A DNA stretch of 64,000 bases from Knoellia aerolata DSM 18566 (GTDB taxonomy: Bacteria > Actinomycetota > Actinomycetes > Actinomycetales > Dermatophilaceae). Location: contig NZ_AVPL01000006.1 of NCBI RefSeq assembly GCF_000768695.1, positions 37,399 through 101,398 on the forward strand, written 5' to 3'. Positions 25,173-33,185 of this stretch are shown piece after piece; position 1 is the first letter of the stretch; every line of letters starts with the position of its first letter. Under the pieces are notes generated by a model. It saw only the letters and a program-made list of their open reading frames with translations. It did no database searches and was not told the DNA's origin. A program made the position numbers and the translations under genes.

Positions 25173-26384
25173 GTGCCTGCACCCCGCCATGCCCTCTTGG
25201 CCACCGTTGCCCTCATCGTCGGCGGATTCGCCATCGGCACCACCGAGTTCGTCACGATGGGCCTGCTCCCGGACATCGCCGAGGGCGTCTCGGTGTCGAT
25301 CCCGGAGGCCGGCCACACCATCTCGGCGTATGCCGCCGGCGTCGTCGTGGGCGCCCCGCTGCTCGCCGTGCTCGGGGCGACCTGGCCCCGCAAGGCGCTG
25401 CTCGTCGGCCTCATGGTCGCGTTCGTCATCGGCAACATCGGGACCGCGCTCGCGCCCGACTACGAGTGGCTCCTCGTCGCCCGGTTCGTCGCCGGCATGC
25501 CGCACGGTGCCTTCTTCGGTGTCGCCGCCCTCGTCGCGGTGGACCTCGCGAGGGCCGGGCAGTCGGGTCGCGCGGTGAGCAGGGTCATGCTCGGCATCCC
25601 CGTCGCCAACGTCGCCGGGGTGCCGGGGGCGACCTGGCTCGGCCAGAACTACGGCTGGCGCTCCGCCTACTGGCTCGTCGCCGTCCTCGGCGTGCTCACC
25701 GTCGCGATGCTCGTCACCTGCATCCCGCACATCGCGCGCAACCTCGAGAGCACGATCAAGAGCGAGCTCAAGGGCTTCGCGACGACCCAGGTGGCGCTCA
25801 CCCTCCTCGTGGGGGCGATCGGCTTCGGCGGCATGTTCGCCATGGCGAGCTACATCGCGCCGACGGTCACCGACGTCACCGGGCTCGACGCGGGAGCCGT
25901 CCCGATCTTCCTCCTCGCCTCCGGCATCGGCGGGCTCGTGGGCACGCCGCTGGCCGGCCGGCTGGGCGAGTGGTCGGTGCTGCGCTCGATCACCATCGGC
26001 TGTGTCGGCATGGGCGCGAACCTCGTGGCGTTCGCCCTCACCGCGCAGTGGTGGCCGACGGCCCTCTTCTTCTACTTCCTCTCGTCGGTGCTCGCCGGGA
26101 TCCTCGTCGTCAACCTCCAGCTGCGCCTCATGCAGGTCGCCGGGCAGGCCCAGACCCTGGCCGCAGCGAGCAACCACGCGGCCCTCAACACGGCCAACGC
26201 CCTCGGGGCCTGGCTGGGTGGCCTCGTCATCGCCGCCGGCTGGGGCTACACCGCGCCGAGCTGGATCGGCGCGGGGCTCTCCGTGCTGGGCGCCGTGGTG
26301 CTCGGCCTGAGCCTGCTCAAGCACCGCTCCGACACCAGGCTCATTCCCGCAGCAGCGCCGCCAGGAGTGCCCGGAACGACGTGA
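25173..26384 (+). CDS. MFS efflux transporter (AraJ/DHA1-like)
   Basis: A 403-residue major facilitator with twelve predicted helices. TM1 carries GTTEFVTMGLLPDIA, a hallmark of the AraJ/DHA1 drug and metabolite efflux group, and the loop after it has ISAYAAGVVVGAP. The substrate is not known; the upstream ArgP-type regulator suggests an amino acid or a related compound. The start is GTG at 25173, directly before the first helix, without a visible ribosome site. Its last 44 bases overlap the convergent TetR gene. Confidence 0.86.
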   Translation: MPAPRHALLATVALIVGGFAIGTTEFVTMGLLPDIAEGVSVSIPEAGHTISAYAAGVVVGAPLLAVLGATWPRKALLVGLMVAFVIGNIGTALAPDYEWLLVARFVAGMPHGAFFGVAALVAVDLARAGQSGRAVSRVMLGIPVANVAGVPGATWLGQNYGWRSAYWLVAVLGVLTVAMLVTCIPHIARNLESTIKSELKGFATTQVALTLLVGAIGFGGMFAMASYIAPTVTDVTGLDAGAVPIFLLASGIGGLVGTPLAGRLGEWSVLRSITIGCVGMGANLVAFALTAQWWPTALFFYFLSSVLAGILVVNLQLRLMQVAGQAQTLAAASNHAALNTANALGAWLGGLVIAAGWGYTAPSWIGAGLSVLGAVVLGLSLLKHRSDTRLIPAAAPPGVPGTT

Positions 26385-26949
26385 GCTGGGCCCGCATGTG
26401 GCTGGGGTCCCCGGTCGAGCGACAGAGCAGGAACGCTCCTTCGAAGGTGACGAAGAGATGGTCCGCCAGGGCCCCCGAGTCGACCTCCCCGGTGCGGCCG
26501 CGAGCCGCGAGCGCCGCGTCGAGCAGCGAGGCGAAGTCCGCGCGCCAGGCCTCGACCGCCCGGCCCACGGGGCCGGTCGCGCCATCGCTGACGAGCTGCC
26601 GCTCGGTGAGGGCGGCGACGTAGAGGCAGTTCGACTGCTCCGTCATGAGCTGGTCCGCCTGGTCGACGAAGAAGCCGACGAACGCGAGCACGCGCTCCAC
26701 CGGGTCGGCGACGGTCTCCACCTCGGCGAGTGCGCGGCGCAGGACCGCGACGTCGGCGTCGGCATAGCGCTGGACGAGCTCGCCGGCGAGGTCACGCTTG
26801 CTCGAGAAGTGGTGGAAGAACGACCCTTTCGACGTCCCGGAGGCCTCGATGATCTCGTCGACGGACGTGGCGGCGAACCCGTTGTCGATGACGAGGCGCT
26901 CGGCCACGTCGAGGATCCGGGTCCGCGTGGTCGTTCCGTCTCTGGGCAC
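26341..26949 (-). CDS. TetR/AcrR-family repressor
   Basis: A 202-residue TetR-type repressor. The N-terminal domain (RTRILDVAERLVIDNGFAAT, SVDEIIEASGTSKGSFFHHF) is a standard helix-turn-helix, and the rest is helical ligand-binding domain with a Cys in the QSNCLY stretch. It is divergent from the homocysteine methyltransferase across two near-identical operators, so it should repress both. Start is GTG at 26949 with GGGAG close by. Confidence 0.9.
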   Translation of the reverse strand: MPRDGTTTRTRILDVAERLVIDNGFAATSVDEIIEASGTSKGSFFHHFSSKRDLAGELVQRYADADVAVLRRALAEVETVADPVERVLAFVGFFVDQADQLMTEQSNCLYVAALTERQLVSDGATGPVGRAVEAWRADFASLLDAALAARGRTGEVDSGALADHLFVTFEGAFLLCRSTGDPSHMRAQLTSFRALLAALLRE

Positions 26950-26963
26950 AACTCCCTTGTATC

Positions 26964-26999
26964 AGACTGAACGGTCTGCTACAACAGACTGAACAGTCT
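26964..26999. promoter_or_regulatory. twin TetR operators
   Basis: AGACTGAACGGTCT at 26964-26977 and AGACTGAACAGTCT at 26986-26999 differ at one position and have AGAC(T)/(A)GTCT arms as in TetR/AcrR operators. Their centres are 22 bp apart, two helical turns. They sit between the divergent tetR-like and homocysteine methyltransferase genes and overlap where both promoters must be. Confidence 0.7.
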
Positions 27000-27021
27000 A
27001 GAACGTCGAGGAGGACGTCCA

Positions 27022-27951
27022 ATGTCACAGCCAGCCATGGGTGCCGGTCAGCGCCTGGTCACCGACGGTGGCCTCGAGACCGACCTGATCTTCAACCGCG
27101 GGATCGACCTGCCGGAGTTCGCGGCGTACCCGCTGCTCCGCCACGACTGGGGCAGGAGCGCGTTGCGCGACTACTTCGCCCCCTATGCCGCCCTGGCCGC
27201 CGATCTCGGAGCCGGCCTGCTCGTCGAGACGCCGACCTGGCGGGCGAACCCCGAGTGGGGCGCACGCCTCGGTGACGATGCCGCGGCGCTGCGCGAGGTG
27301 AACCTGCGGGCCGTCGAGTTCGCTGCAGCCCTGGGCGCCTCGGAGGGCCAGGACGCGGCGACGGTCCTCGTCAGCGGGGCGATCGGTCCCCGACAGGACG
27401 GCTACGTCCCGGGTCGACCCACGACGAGCACGGAGGCGGCGGAGTACCACGCGCCCCAGGTGCGGGCCTTCGCCGAGGCGGGCGCCGACGTCGTCACGGC
27501 CTACACGCTCATCGACCGGGCCGAGGCTGTCGGGGTCGTCCTCGCCGCACGCGACTCCGGACTGCCCGTCGGGATCTCCTTCACCCTCGAGACGGACGGC
27601 CGGCTGCCGGACGGGACGGCGATCGTGGACGCGATCGCGGAGGTGGACGCCGTGGCGGCCCCGGACCACTACCTGCTCAACTGCGCCCACCCCACCCACG
27701 TGGCCCAGGCGTTCGCGGGTGCCGACGAGCCGCCGGCCTGGACGCATCGGGTCCTGGGGATGCGGTGCAACGCCTCCCGCCGCTCGCACGCCGAGCTGGA
27801 CGAGGCCACCGACCTCGACGACGGCGACCCGGCGACGTTCGCCACCGACCACGACGTGCTGGGCCGCCACCTCCCCGCGCTGGCGATCCTCGGCGGCTGC
27901 TGCGGGACGGACGTCCGCCACGTCGAGTCGCTGTGGCGACGCGTGGCCTGA
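27022..27951 (+). CDS. homocysteine S-methyltransferase family protein
   Basis: A 309-residue zinc methyltransferase of the MmuM/BHMT type, moving a methyl group from S-methylmethionine or a similar donor to homocysteine. The N-terminal DGGLETDLIFNRGIDLPEFA and the zinc cysteines (LLNCAHPTH, and Cys293/Cys294 in GGCCGTD) are in place. GAGGAGGACG is a good ribosome site. Control by a TetR repressor rather than an S-adenosylmethionine riboswitch suggests a detoxification or donor-specific role. A terminator hairpin overlaps the stop codon. Confidence 0.87.
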   Translation: MSQPAMGAGQRLVTDGGLETDLIFNRGIDLPEFAAYPLLRHDWGRSALRDYFAPYAALAADLGAGLLVETPTWRANPEWGARLGDDAAALREVNLRAVEFAAALGASEGQDAATVLVSGAIGPRQDGYVPGRPTTSTEAAEYHAPQVRAFAEAGADVVTAYTLIDRAEAVGVVLAARDSGLPVGISFTLETDGRLPDGTAIVDAIAEVDAVAAPDHYLLNCAHPTHVAQAFAGADEPPAWTHRVLGMRCNASRRSHAELDEATDLDDGDPATFATDHDVLGRHLPALAILGGCCGTDVRHVESLWRRVA

Positions 27952-27992
27952 GCCACGCGCGGCCGCCGGCCGCCGGCCGGCGGCCGGCGGCC
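27941..27992 (+). terminator. hairpin over the stop codon plus 32-bp perfect palindrome
   Basis: GCGTGGC (27941-27947) and GCCACGC (27952-27958) pair around CTGA, which holds part of the methyltransferase stop codon. Directly after, 27961-27992 is a perfect 32-bp palindrome made of GGCCGCCGG-type repeats, able to form a very stable stem. Together they look like a strong terminator before the crotonase gene starting at 28011. Confidence 0.6.
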
Positions 27993-28010
27993 GGGCCTAG
28001 AGTCGGTCGC

Positions 28011-28823
28011 ATGACCGAACTCGTCACCAGCCGGATCGAGGCCGGTGTCGCGCACGTCGCGCTCAACCGTCCCGACAAGCTCAACGCGCTCACCCTCGAC
28101 ACCCTCGAGCAGCTCGTCGACACCGCGCGCAGGCTGCACGGGGACCGGTCCCTGCGGGCCGTGGTCCTCTCCGGCGAGGGCGACACCTTCTGCGCCGGGC
28201 TCGACTTCGCCGCCGTCCTGCGCGAGCCACGGCGCGTGGCCGCCGCGTTCGCCCCGCGACCGTGGCGCGGCACCAACACCTTCCAGGAGGCGTGCTGGGC
28301 CTGGCGGCGGCTGCCCGTGCCCGTCATCGCCGCGGTCCGGGGCCACTGCCTCGGCGGCGGGCTCCAGATCGCGCTCGCGGCCGACTTCCGGGTCACCGCT
28401 CCCGACGCCTCGTGGAGCGTCCTCGAGGCCAAGTGGGGGATCATCCCCGACATGAGCGGCATCCAGGCGCTCTCGCAGCAGGTCGGGATGGACGTCGCCA
28501 AGCGGCTGACGATGACCGGCGAGACCGTCTCGGGCACCGAGGCCGTCCGGATCGGTCTCGCGACGCAGGAGCACGACGACCCGTATGCCGGTGCCCTGGC
28601 TCTCGCGGCCGCGATCGCCGAGCGCTCGCCGGACTCCGTCGCCGCCACCAAGCGCCTGTTCAACCGGACGTGGAACGCCGGCGACCGTCGGACCTTCCGG
28701 TGGGAGCGGCTCGAGCAGGCCCGCCTCCTCATGGGCGCCAACGCGGCCGAGGCGCGGCGGGCGGCCACGCGACGGGAGCGGCCGGCATACCGACCGCGTG
28801 CCGGCCTCGACCCGCGGGGCTGA
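28011..28823 (+). CDS. crotonase / enoyl-CoA hydratase family protein
   Basis: A 270-residue crotonase-fold protein: LNRPDKLNALTLDTL, the oxyanion-hole segments SGEGDTFCAGLDF and RGHCLGGGLQIALAADFRV, and ASWSVLEAKWGIIPDMSG. The second-helix region has Glu (EAKWGIIPD) at a typical catalytic place. It may hydrate or isomerise an acyl-CoA; the substrate is unknown. The next gene starts 10 bases on, its GAGGA site overlapping this stop, so they form an operon. Confidence 0.88.
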   Translation: MTELVTSRIEAGVAHVALNRPDKLNALTLDTLEQLVDTARRLHGDRSLRAVVLSGEGDTFCAGLDFAAVLREPRRVAAAFAPRPWRGTNTFQEACWAWRRLPVPVIAAVRGHCLGGGLQIALAADFRVTAPDASWSVLEAKWGIIPDMSGIQALSQQVGMDVAKRLTMTGETVSGTEAVRIGLATQEHDDPYAGALALAAAIAERSPDSVAATKRLFNRTWNAGDRRTFRWERLEQARLLMGANAAEARRAATRRERPAYRPRAGLDPRG

Positions 28824-28833
28824 GGACCACCCC

Positions 28834-30999
28834 ATGGCGCGCCGCCCCCGTGTCCCCAACTCACCAATTCCCCCGTTGGGTACGGACACGCCGACGACCC
28901 GGCACATCACCTGCGTGCTGTGCGAGGCCATGTGCGGGCTCGAGGTGCAGGTCCGCGGGCCCGAGATCGTCAGCATCAGGGGACACCGTGACGACCCGCT
29001 GTCGCGCGGGCACATCTGCCCCAAGGGCGTGGCGCTGCAGGACCTGCACACGGACCCCGACCGGCTCCGCCGCCCGGTCCGGCGCGAGGGTGACGCCTGG
29101 GTCGAGATCGGCTGGGACGAGGCCATCGACCTCGCCGCCGACCTGCTCCACGGCGTGCAGGAGCGCCACGGCCGCGATGCCGTCGCCACCTACCTCGGCA
29201 ACCCCAACGTGCACAGCCTCGGCGCGCTCACCCACGGCACCTCCGTCCCGCGCACGCTGGGGAGCCGGCACGTCTTCAGCGCCACGAGCGTCGACCAGCT
29301 GCCGCACCACGTCGTGGCCTGGGCGATGTACGGCCACCAGTTCCTCCTGCCCGTCCCCGACATCGACCGGTCACGACTCGTCGTGCTCGTCGGGACGAAC
29401 CCGATGGCGTCCAACGGCTCCCTGTGGACGGTGCCGGACTTCCCCGCGCGGCTGCGCGAGCTGCACGACCGTGGCGGGCGCCTCGTCGTCCTCGACCCGC
29501 GCCGCACCGAGACGGCGGCGGTCGCCGACGAGCACCACTTCGTCCGCCCCGGCACCGACGCGACCGTCCTGCTCGCGCTCGTCCACGTCGTCCTCGCCGA
29601 GGGACTGGCCCGCCCGGCGGCGTACGTCGACGGGCTCGACGCGCTCCGGCTACTCGTCGCGGACTTCACACCCGAGGTCGCCGAGCGCGTCAGCGGCGTT
29701 GCGGCGCAGACGATCCGCGGGCTCGCCCGGGACGTCGCCGGAGGTGGCGCGGCGGTCCACGGACGGATGGGGGTGTCGACCCAGGAGTTCGGGGTGCTGT
29801 GCCAGTGGGCGATCCAGTGCCTCATGGCGGTCACCGGCAACCTCGACCAGCCGGGAGGAACGATGTTCACCACGCCGGCGATCGACCTCGTCGGGCGCGG
29901 GCTCGTCGGGCGCGGGCACCGGGGCCGGACGACGTCGGCGGTGCGGGGGCTGCCCGAGTTCGCCGGCGAGCTGCCCGTGTCGGTGCTGGCCGAGGAGATG
30001 GACGGCGAGGCGCCGGCGATCCGTGCGCTGCTCACCATCGCCGGCAACCCGGTGTCGTCGACCCCGGCCGGTTCGCGGCTCTCGGGGCGGATCGCCTCGC
30101 TCGAGGCCGTCGTCGCCATCGACCCCTACGTCAACGAGACGACCCGCCACGCCCACGTGATCCTGCCGCCCACCGGACCTCTCGAGCGCGACCACTACGA
30201 CCTCATCTTCCACACGCTCGCGGTGCGCAACACGGCCCGCTTCTCCCCGGCCCTGTTCGAGCGGCCCGAGGACGCCCGCCACCACTGGGAGATCGCCCGC
30301 GACCTCACCCTCGCCCTGCTGCGTCGCCGCGGATGCCGCCCGTCGGTGCGGCAGCGGCTGCGGCTCATGGCCTCGCCCCGGATGTCGGTCGACCTGCTCC
30401 TGCGCTCGGCCCGCACCGGCCTGTCGGTGCGCCGGCTCAGCCGCACCCCCGGTGGTGTCGACCTCGGGCCGCTGCAGCCGCGCCTGCCGGAACGGCTGCG
30501 CACCCCGGACCGCCGGGTCTCGCTCACCCCCGAGGTCGTCACCGACGGGCTGGCCCTGCTCCGGTCGCGGCTGCCCGCGCTGCGGCGCGCCGCGTCGAGC
30601 GACGAGCTGCTCCTCATCGGCCGACGGCACCAGCGCGACAACAACTCGTGGATGCACAACAGCACCCGGCTCACCCGGGGCCGGCCGCGCCACCAGCTGC
30701 TCATGCACCCCGACGACCTCGCTGCGCGGGGGCTCGCCGACGGCTCGCTCGTCACGGTGACGTCCGACGTGTCGTCGGTGCGCGTCGACGTGCGCGCCAG
30801 CGACGAGGTGATGCGCGGCGTCGTGTCCCTGCCGCACGGCTACGGCCACGACCGCCCCGGCGTGCGGATGGGCCACGCCGTCGAGGTCCCCGGCGTCTCG
30901 ATGAACGACCTCACCGACCCGGCCCGGGTCGAGGGCGTGTCGGGCAACGCGGTGCTCAACGGCATACCCGTCGTCGTCACGCCGGCGGCAGGGGCCTGA
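28834..30999 (+). CDS. molybdopterin-dependent oxidoreductase (DMSO reductase family)
   Basis: A 721-residue bis-molybdopterin enzyme with a [4Fe-4S] site: Cys27-x2-Cys30-x3-Cys34-x27-Cys62 (ITCVLCEAMCG ... HICPKG). WDEAIDLAADLL, GTNPMASNGSLW, LDPRRTETA and the C-terminal MHPDDLAARGLADGSLVTV domain are typical. The Mo-ligand region (HVFSATSVDQLPHH) has no Cys or Sec, so Ser or Asp may bind Mo. No Tat signal and no electron-transfer subunit are encoded nearby, so a cytoplasmic dehydrogenase with an unknown partner is likely. The N-terminus carries the 45-nt repeat. Confidence 0.87.
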   Translation: MARRPRVPNSPIPPLGTDTPTTRHITCVLCEAMCGLEVQVRGPEIVSIRGHRDDPLSRGHICPKGVALQDLHTDPDRLRRPVRREGDAWVEIGWDEAIDLAADLLHGVQERHGRDAVATYLGNPNVHSLGALTHGTSVPRTLGSRHVFSATSVDQLPHHVVAWAMYGHQFLLPVPDIDRSRLVVLVGTNPMASNGSLWTVPDFPARLRELHDRGGRLVVLDPRRTETAAVADEHHFVRPGTDATVLLALVHVVLAEGLARPAAYVDGLDALRLLVADFTPEVAERVSGVAAQTIRGLARDVAGGGAAVHGRMGVSTQEFGVLCQWAIQCLMAVTGNLDQPGGTMFTTPAIDLVGRGLVGRGHRGRTTSAVRGLPEFAGELPVSVLAEEMDGEAPAIRALLTIAGNPVSSTPAGSRLSGRIASLEAVVAIDPYVNETTRHAHVILPPTGPLERDHYDLIFHTLAVRNTARFSPALFERPEDARHHWEIARDLTLALLRRRGCRPSVRQRLRLMASPRMSVDLLLRSARTGLSVRRLSRTPGGVDLGPLQPRLPERLRTPDRRVSLTPEVVTDGLALLRSRLPALRRAASSDELLLIGRRHQRDNNSWMHNSTRLTRGRPRHQLLMHPDDLAARGLADGSLVTVTSDVSSVRVDVRASDEVMRGVVSLPHGYGHDRPGVRMGHAVEVPGVSMNDLTDPARVEGVSGNAVLNGIPVVVTPAAGA
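28849..28893 (+). repeat. 45-nt element, copy 1
   Basis: This copy lies at codons 6-20 of the molybdopterin oxidoreductase gene. Its ends (CGTG...GACACGCCG) and its core AACTCACCAATTCC recur at 32349-32393. CGTGTCC and GGACACG at the ends and CCAAC/GTTGG inside can pair around the AATT-containing loop. Confidence 0.5.
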
Positions 31000-31046
31000 C
31001 CCCACGAGCGGGCAACCGGGTGGACCCGACCACACCCGCTCGCCAG

Positions 31047-31060
31047 TAAGCGGGCGCTCA
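31047..31060 (+). promoter_or_regulatory. TetR-type operator before the acyl-CoA dehydrogenase operon
   Basis: TAAGCGGGCGCTCA is a palindrome with one mismatch (TAAGCG/CGCTCA) centred 21 bases before the ATG of the acyl-CoA dehydrogenase. AGCG-N2-CGCT cores of this type are bound by TetR-family repressors of acyl-CoA metabolism in actinobacteria. No matching regulator is adjacent. Confidence 0.5.
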
Positions 31061-31074
31061 CCTAGGTTGGGTCC

Positions 31075-32343
31075 ATGGACTTCTCACCGTCGGAGCGCTC
31101 GCTCGACCTCGCCCAGCGCGTCCGCGCCTTCATCGACACCGAGATCGAGCCCGCCGAGCGGGTCATGGCCGCCGACGTCGCCGCCCGCCGGGCCGCCGGC
31201 GAGGACCCGTGGCCCGCCCACCCGCTCCTCGCGGAGCTGCAGGGCAAGGCCCGCGAGCAGGGACTGTGGAACCTCTTCCTCCCGGCCGGCCACGAGGGAC
31301 CGTATGCCGTCCGGTTCGGCACCGACGGCGGCGCCGGCCTCACCAACGCCGAGTACGCCCCGATCGCCGAGCAGATGGGCCGCTCCTTCTCCGCGCCGCT
31401 CGTCTTCAACTGCAACGCCCCGGACACCGGCAACATGGAGGTGCTCCTCAAGTACGGCACCGACGAGCAGAAGGCGGAGTGGCTCGAGCCGCTCCTCGAC
31501 GGCCGGATCCGCAGCGCCTTCCTCATGACCGAGCCGGGGGTCGCCTCGTCCGACGCGACCAACATGGAGGCGACGGCGACGGTCGACGGCGACGAGGTGG
31601 TGCTCAACGGCACCAAGTGGTGGTCGACGGGCGTCGGGAACCCCGACTGCAAGGTCGCCATCTTCATGGGGGTCACCGACCCGGACGCGCACCGGCACGC
31701 CCGGCACTCGATGGTGCTCGTGCCGTTCGACCACCCCGGGGTCAAGGTCGAGCGGATGCTCTCGGCCTTCGGCCAGCACGACGAGCCGATCGGGCACGGC
31801 GAGGTCTCGCTCACCGACGTCCGGCTGCCCGTCACGAACATCATCGCCGGGCCCGGCCGGGCCTTCGAGATCGCCCAGGGCCGGCTCGGTCCCGGGCGCG
31901 TCCACCACTGCATGCGCCTCGTCGGGCTGGCCGAGCGCGCCCTCGAGATGGCCTGCGAGCGAGCGACCTCGAGGACCGCGTTCGGCAAGCCGATCGCCAA
32001 CCTCGGTGGCAACCGCGAGCGCCTCGCCCAGGCGCGCATCGCCATCAACCAGGCCCGCCTCCACGTCCACCACGCCGCGTGGAAGCTCGACACCGTCGGC
32101 GCCCCCGGCGCGATGAGCGAGGTCAGCGAGATCAAGGTCGCCGTCCCGCGGATGGCGTGCGACGTCATCGACATGGCCATCCAGCTCCACGGCGGCGCGG
32201 GCATGTCCGAGGACTTCACCCTGTCCGCCGCCTACGCCAACGCGCGCTCGCTCCGCCTCGCCGACGGCCCCGACGAGGTGCACCTCGGCGTCATCGCACG
32301 CCTCCTGCTGCACCCCTACGCCGAGAAGGCGAGCCGGGCATGA
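31075..32343 (+). CDS. acyl-CoA dehydrogenase, ACAD10/11 type
   Basis: A 422-residue flavoprotein: FAD/substrate motifs FLMTEPGVASSDATNMEATA and NGTKWWSTG, C-terminal AIQLHGGAGMSEDFTLS and RLADGPDEVHLGVIAR. The RLADGPDEVH end and the adjoining APH-type kinase are the pattern of ACAD10/11 in animals and LvaC/LvaA in Pseudomonas, where a 4-hydroxyacyl-CoA is phosphorylated and then rearranged. It starts a five-gene run; its stop overlaps the next start (ATGA at 32340-32343). The ATG is set by the conserved MDFSPSERS start. Confidence 0.9.
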   Translation: MDFSPSERSLDLAQRVRAFIDTEIEPAERVMAADVAARRAAGEDPWPAHPLLAELQGKAREQGLWNLFLPAGHEGPYAVRFGTDGGAGLTNAEYAPIAEQMGRSFSAPLVFNCNAPDTGNMEVLLKYGTDEQKAEWLEPLLDGRIRSAFLMTEPGVASSDATNMEATATVDGDEVVLNGTKWWSTGVGNPDCKVAIFMGVTDPDAHRHARHSMVLVPFDHPGVKVERMLSAFGQHDEPIGHGEVSLTDVRLPVTNIIAGPGRAFEIAQGRLGPGRVHHCMRLVGLAERALEMACERATSRTAFGKPIANLGGNRERLAQARIAINQARLHVHHAAWKLDTVGAPGAMSEVSEIKVAVPRMACDVIDMAIQLHGGAGMSEDFTLSAAYANARSLRLADGPDEVHLGVIARLLLHPYAEKASRA

Positions 32344-33185
32344 GCCGCCGTGCCGAACTCGCCAATTCCTCCCCTCCGGCCCGCGACACGCCGGGCGGAC
32401 GCCGCGTCCTCATCACGGGAGGGGCGTCGGGGCTCGGGCTCGCACTCGCCACGGCCTGCCTGGGCCGCGGCGACCGGGTGCTCGTCGTCGACCTCGCCGA
32501 GACCCGACCGTCGTCGGTGCCCGAGGGTGCCGACTACCTCCGGCTCGACGTGCGCAGCCAGCAGGACTGGGACGCAGGCCTGGCCCACGTCCGCGACCGG
32601 TGGGGCGGGCTCGACGTCCTCGTCAACAACGCGGGCGTGGCCACCGGTGGCCGCATCGACGTCGAGTCGATCTCCGACTGGGAGCGGGTCCTCGACATCA
32701 ACCTGCTCGGTGTCGTGCGCGGCTGCCAGACCTTCACGCCGCTGTTCAAGGAGCAGCGCGCCGGACACATCGTCAACACCGCCTCGCTCGCCGGGCTCAT
32801 CCACGGACCCGGCATGTCGTCCTACAACGCGGCCAAGGCGGGCGTCGTCGCGCTGTCCGAGACCCTCGGCTTCGAGCTCGCGCCGTGGGGCATCCACGTG
32901 TCGGTGGTGTGCCCGGCGTTCTTCAGGACCAACCTCCACGAGTCGCTGCAGGGCAAGGACACCGCGATGGAGGAGACCGCGCTCAAGCTCATCACCCGCG
33001 CCTCGATGAGCGCCGACGAGGTCGCCGAGATCGTCCTCAAGGGCATCGACCGACACAAGCGGGTCATCCTCACCGACCGGCTCGGACGCCAGGCCTTCTG
33101 GACCAAGCGCCTGGTGCGGCCGGCATACAACGCGATGGCCACCAAGGCGGGGCAGAAGCTCGCCCGGAAGTCCGGCAATGCCTGA
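32340..33185 (+). CDS. SDR-family oxidoreductase
   Basis: A 281-residue classical short-chain dehydrogenase: nucleotide site ITGGASGLG, NNAGVATGG, catalytic Ser in NTASLAG and YNAAK. The C-terminal third (ASMSADEVAEIVLKGIDRHKRVILTDRLGR) is typical of membrane-lipid or acyl-CoA-linked SDRs. In this operon it could interconvert 4-keto- and 4-hydroxyacyl-CoA, as LvaD does. The first 20 residues are a poorly conserved extension holding copy 2 of the 45-nt repeat. The stop overlaps the kinase start by 8 bases. Confidence 0.88.
   Translation: MSRRAELANSSPPARDTPGGRRVLITGGASGLGLALATACLGRGDRVLVVDLAETRPSSVPEGADYLRLDVRSQQDWDAGLAHVRDRWGGLDVLVNNAGVATGGRIDVESISDWERVLDINLLGVVRGCQTFTPLFKEQRAGHIVNTASLAGLIHGPGMSSYNAAKAGVVALSETLGFELAPWGIHVSVVCPAFFRTNLHESLQGKDTAMEETALKLITRASMSADEVAEIVLKGIDRHKRVILTDRLGRQAFWTKRLVRPAYNAMATKAGQKLARKSGNA
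32349..32393 (+). repeat. 45-nt element, copy 2
   Basis: Found at codons 4-18 of the SDR gene. It has the same ends and length as 28849-28893, and the core AACTCGCCAATTCC, but the core is shifted by two bases against the reading frame. The peptides therefore differ (RVPNSPIPPL versus RAELANSSPP) while the DNA core is kept. Confidence 0.5.
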
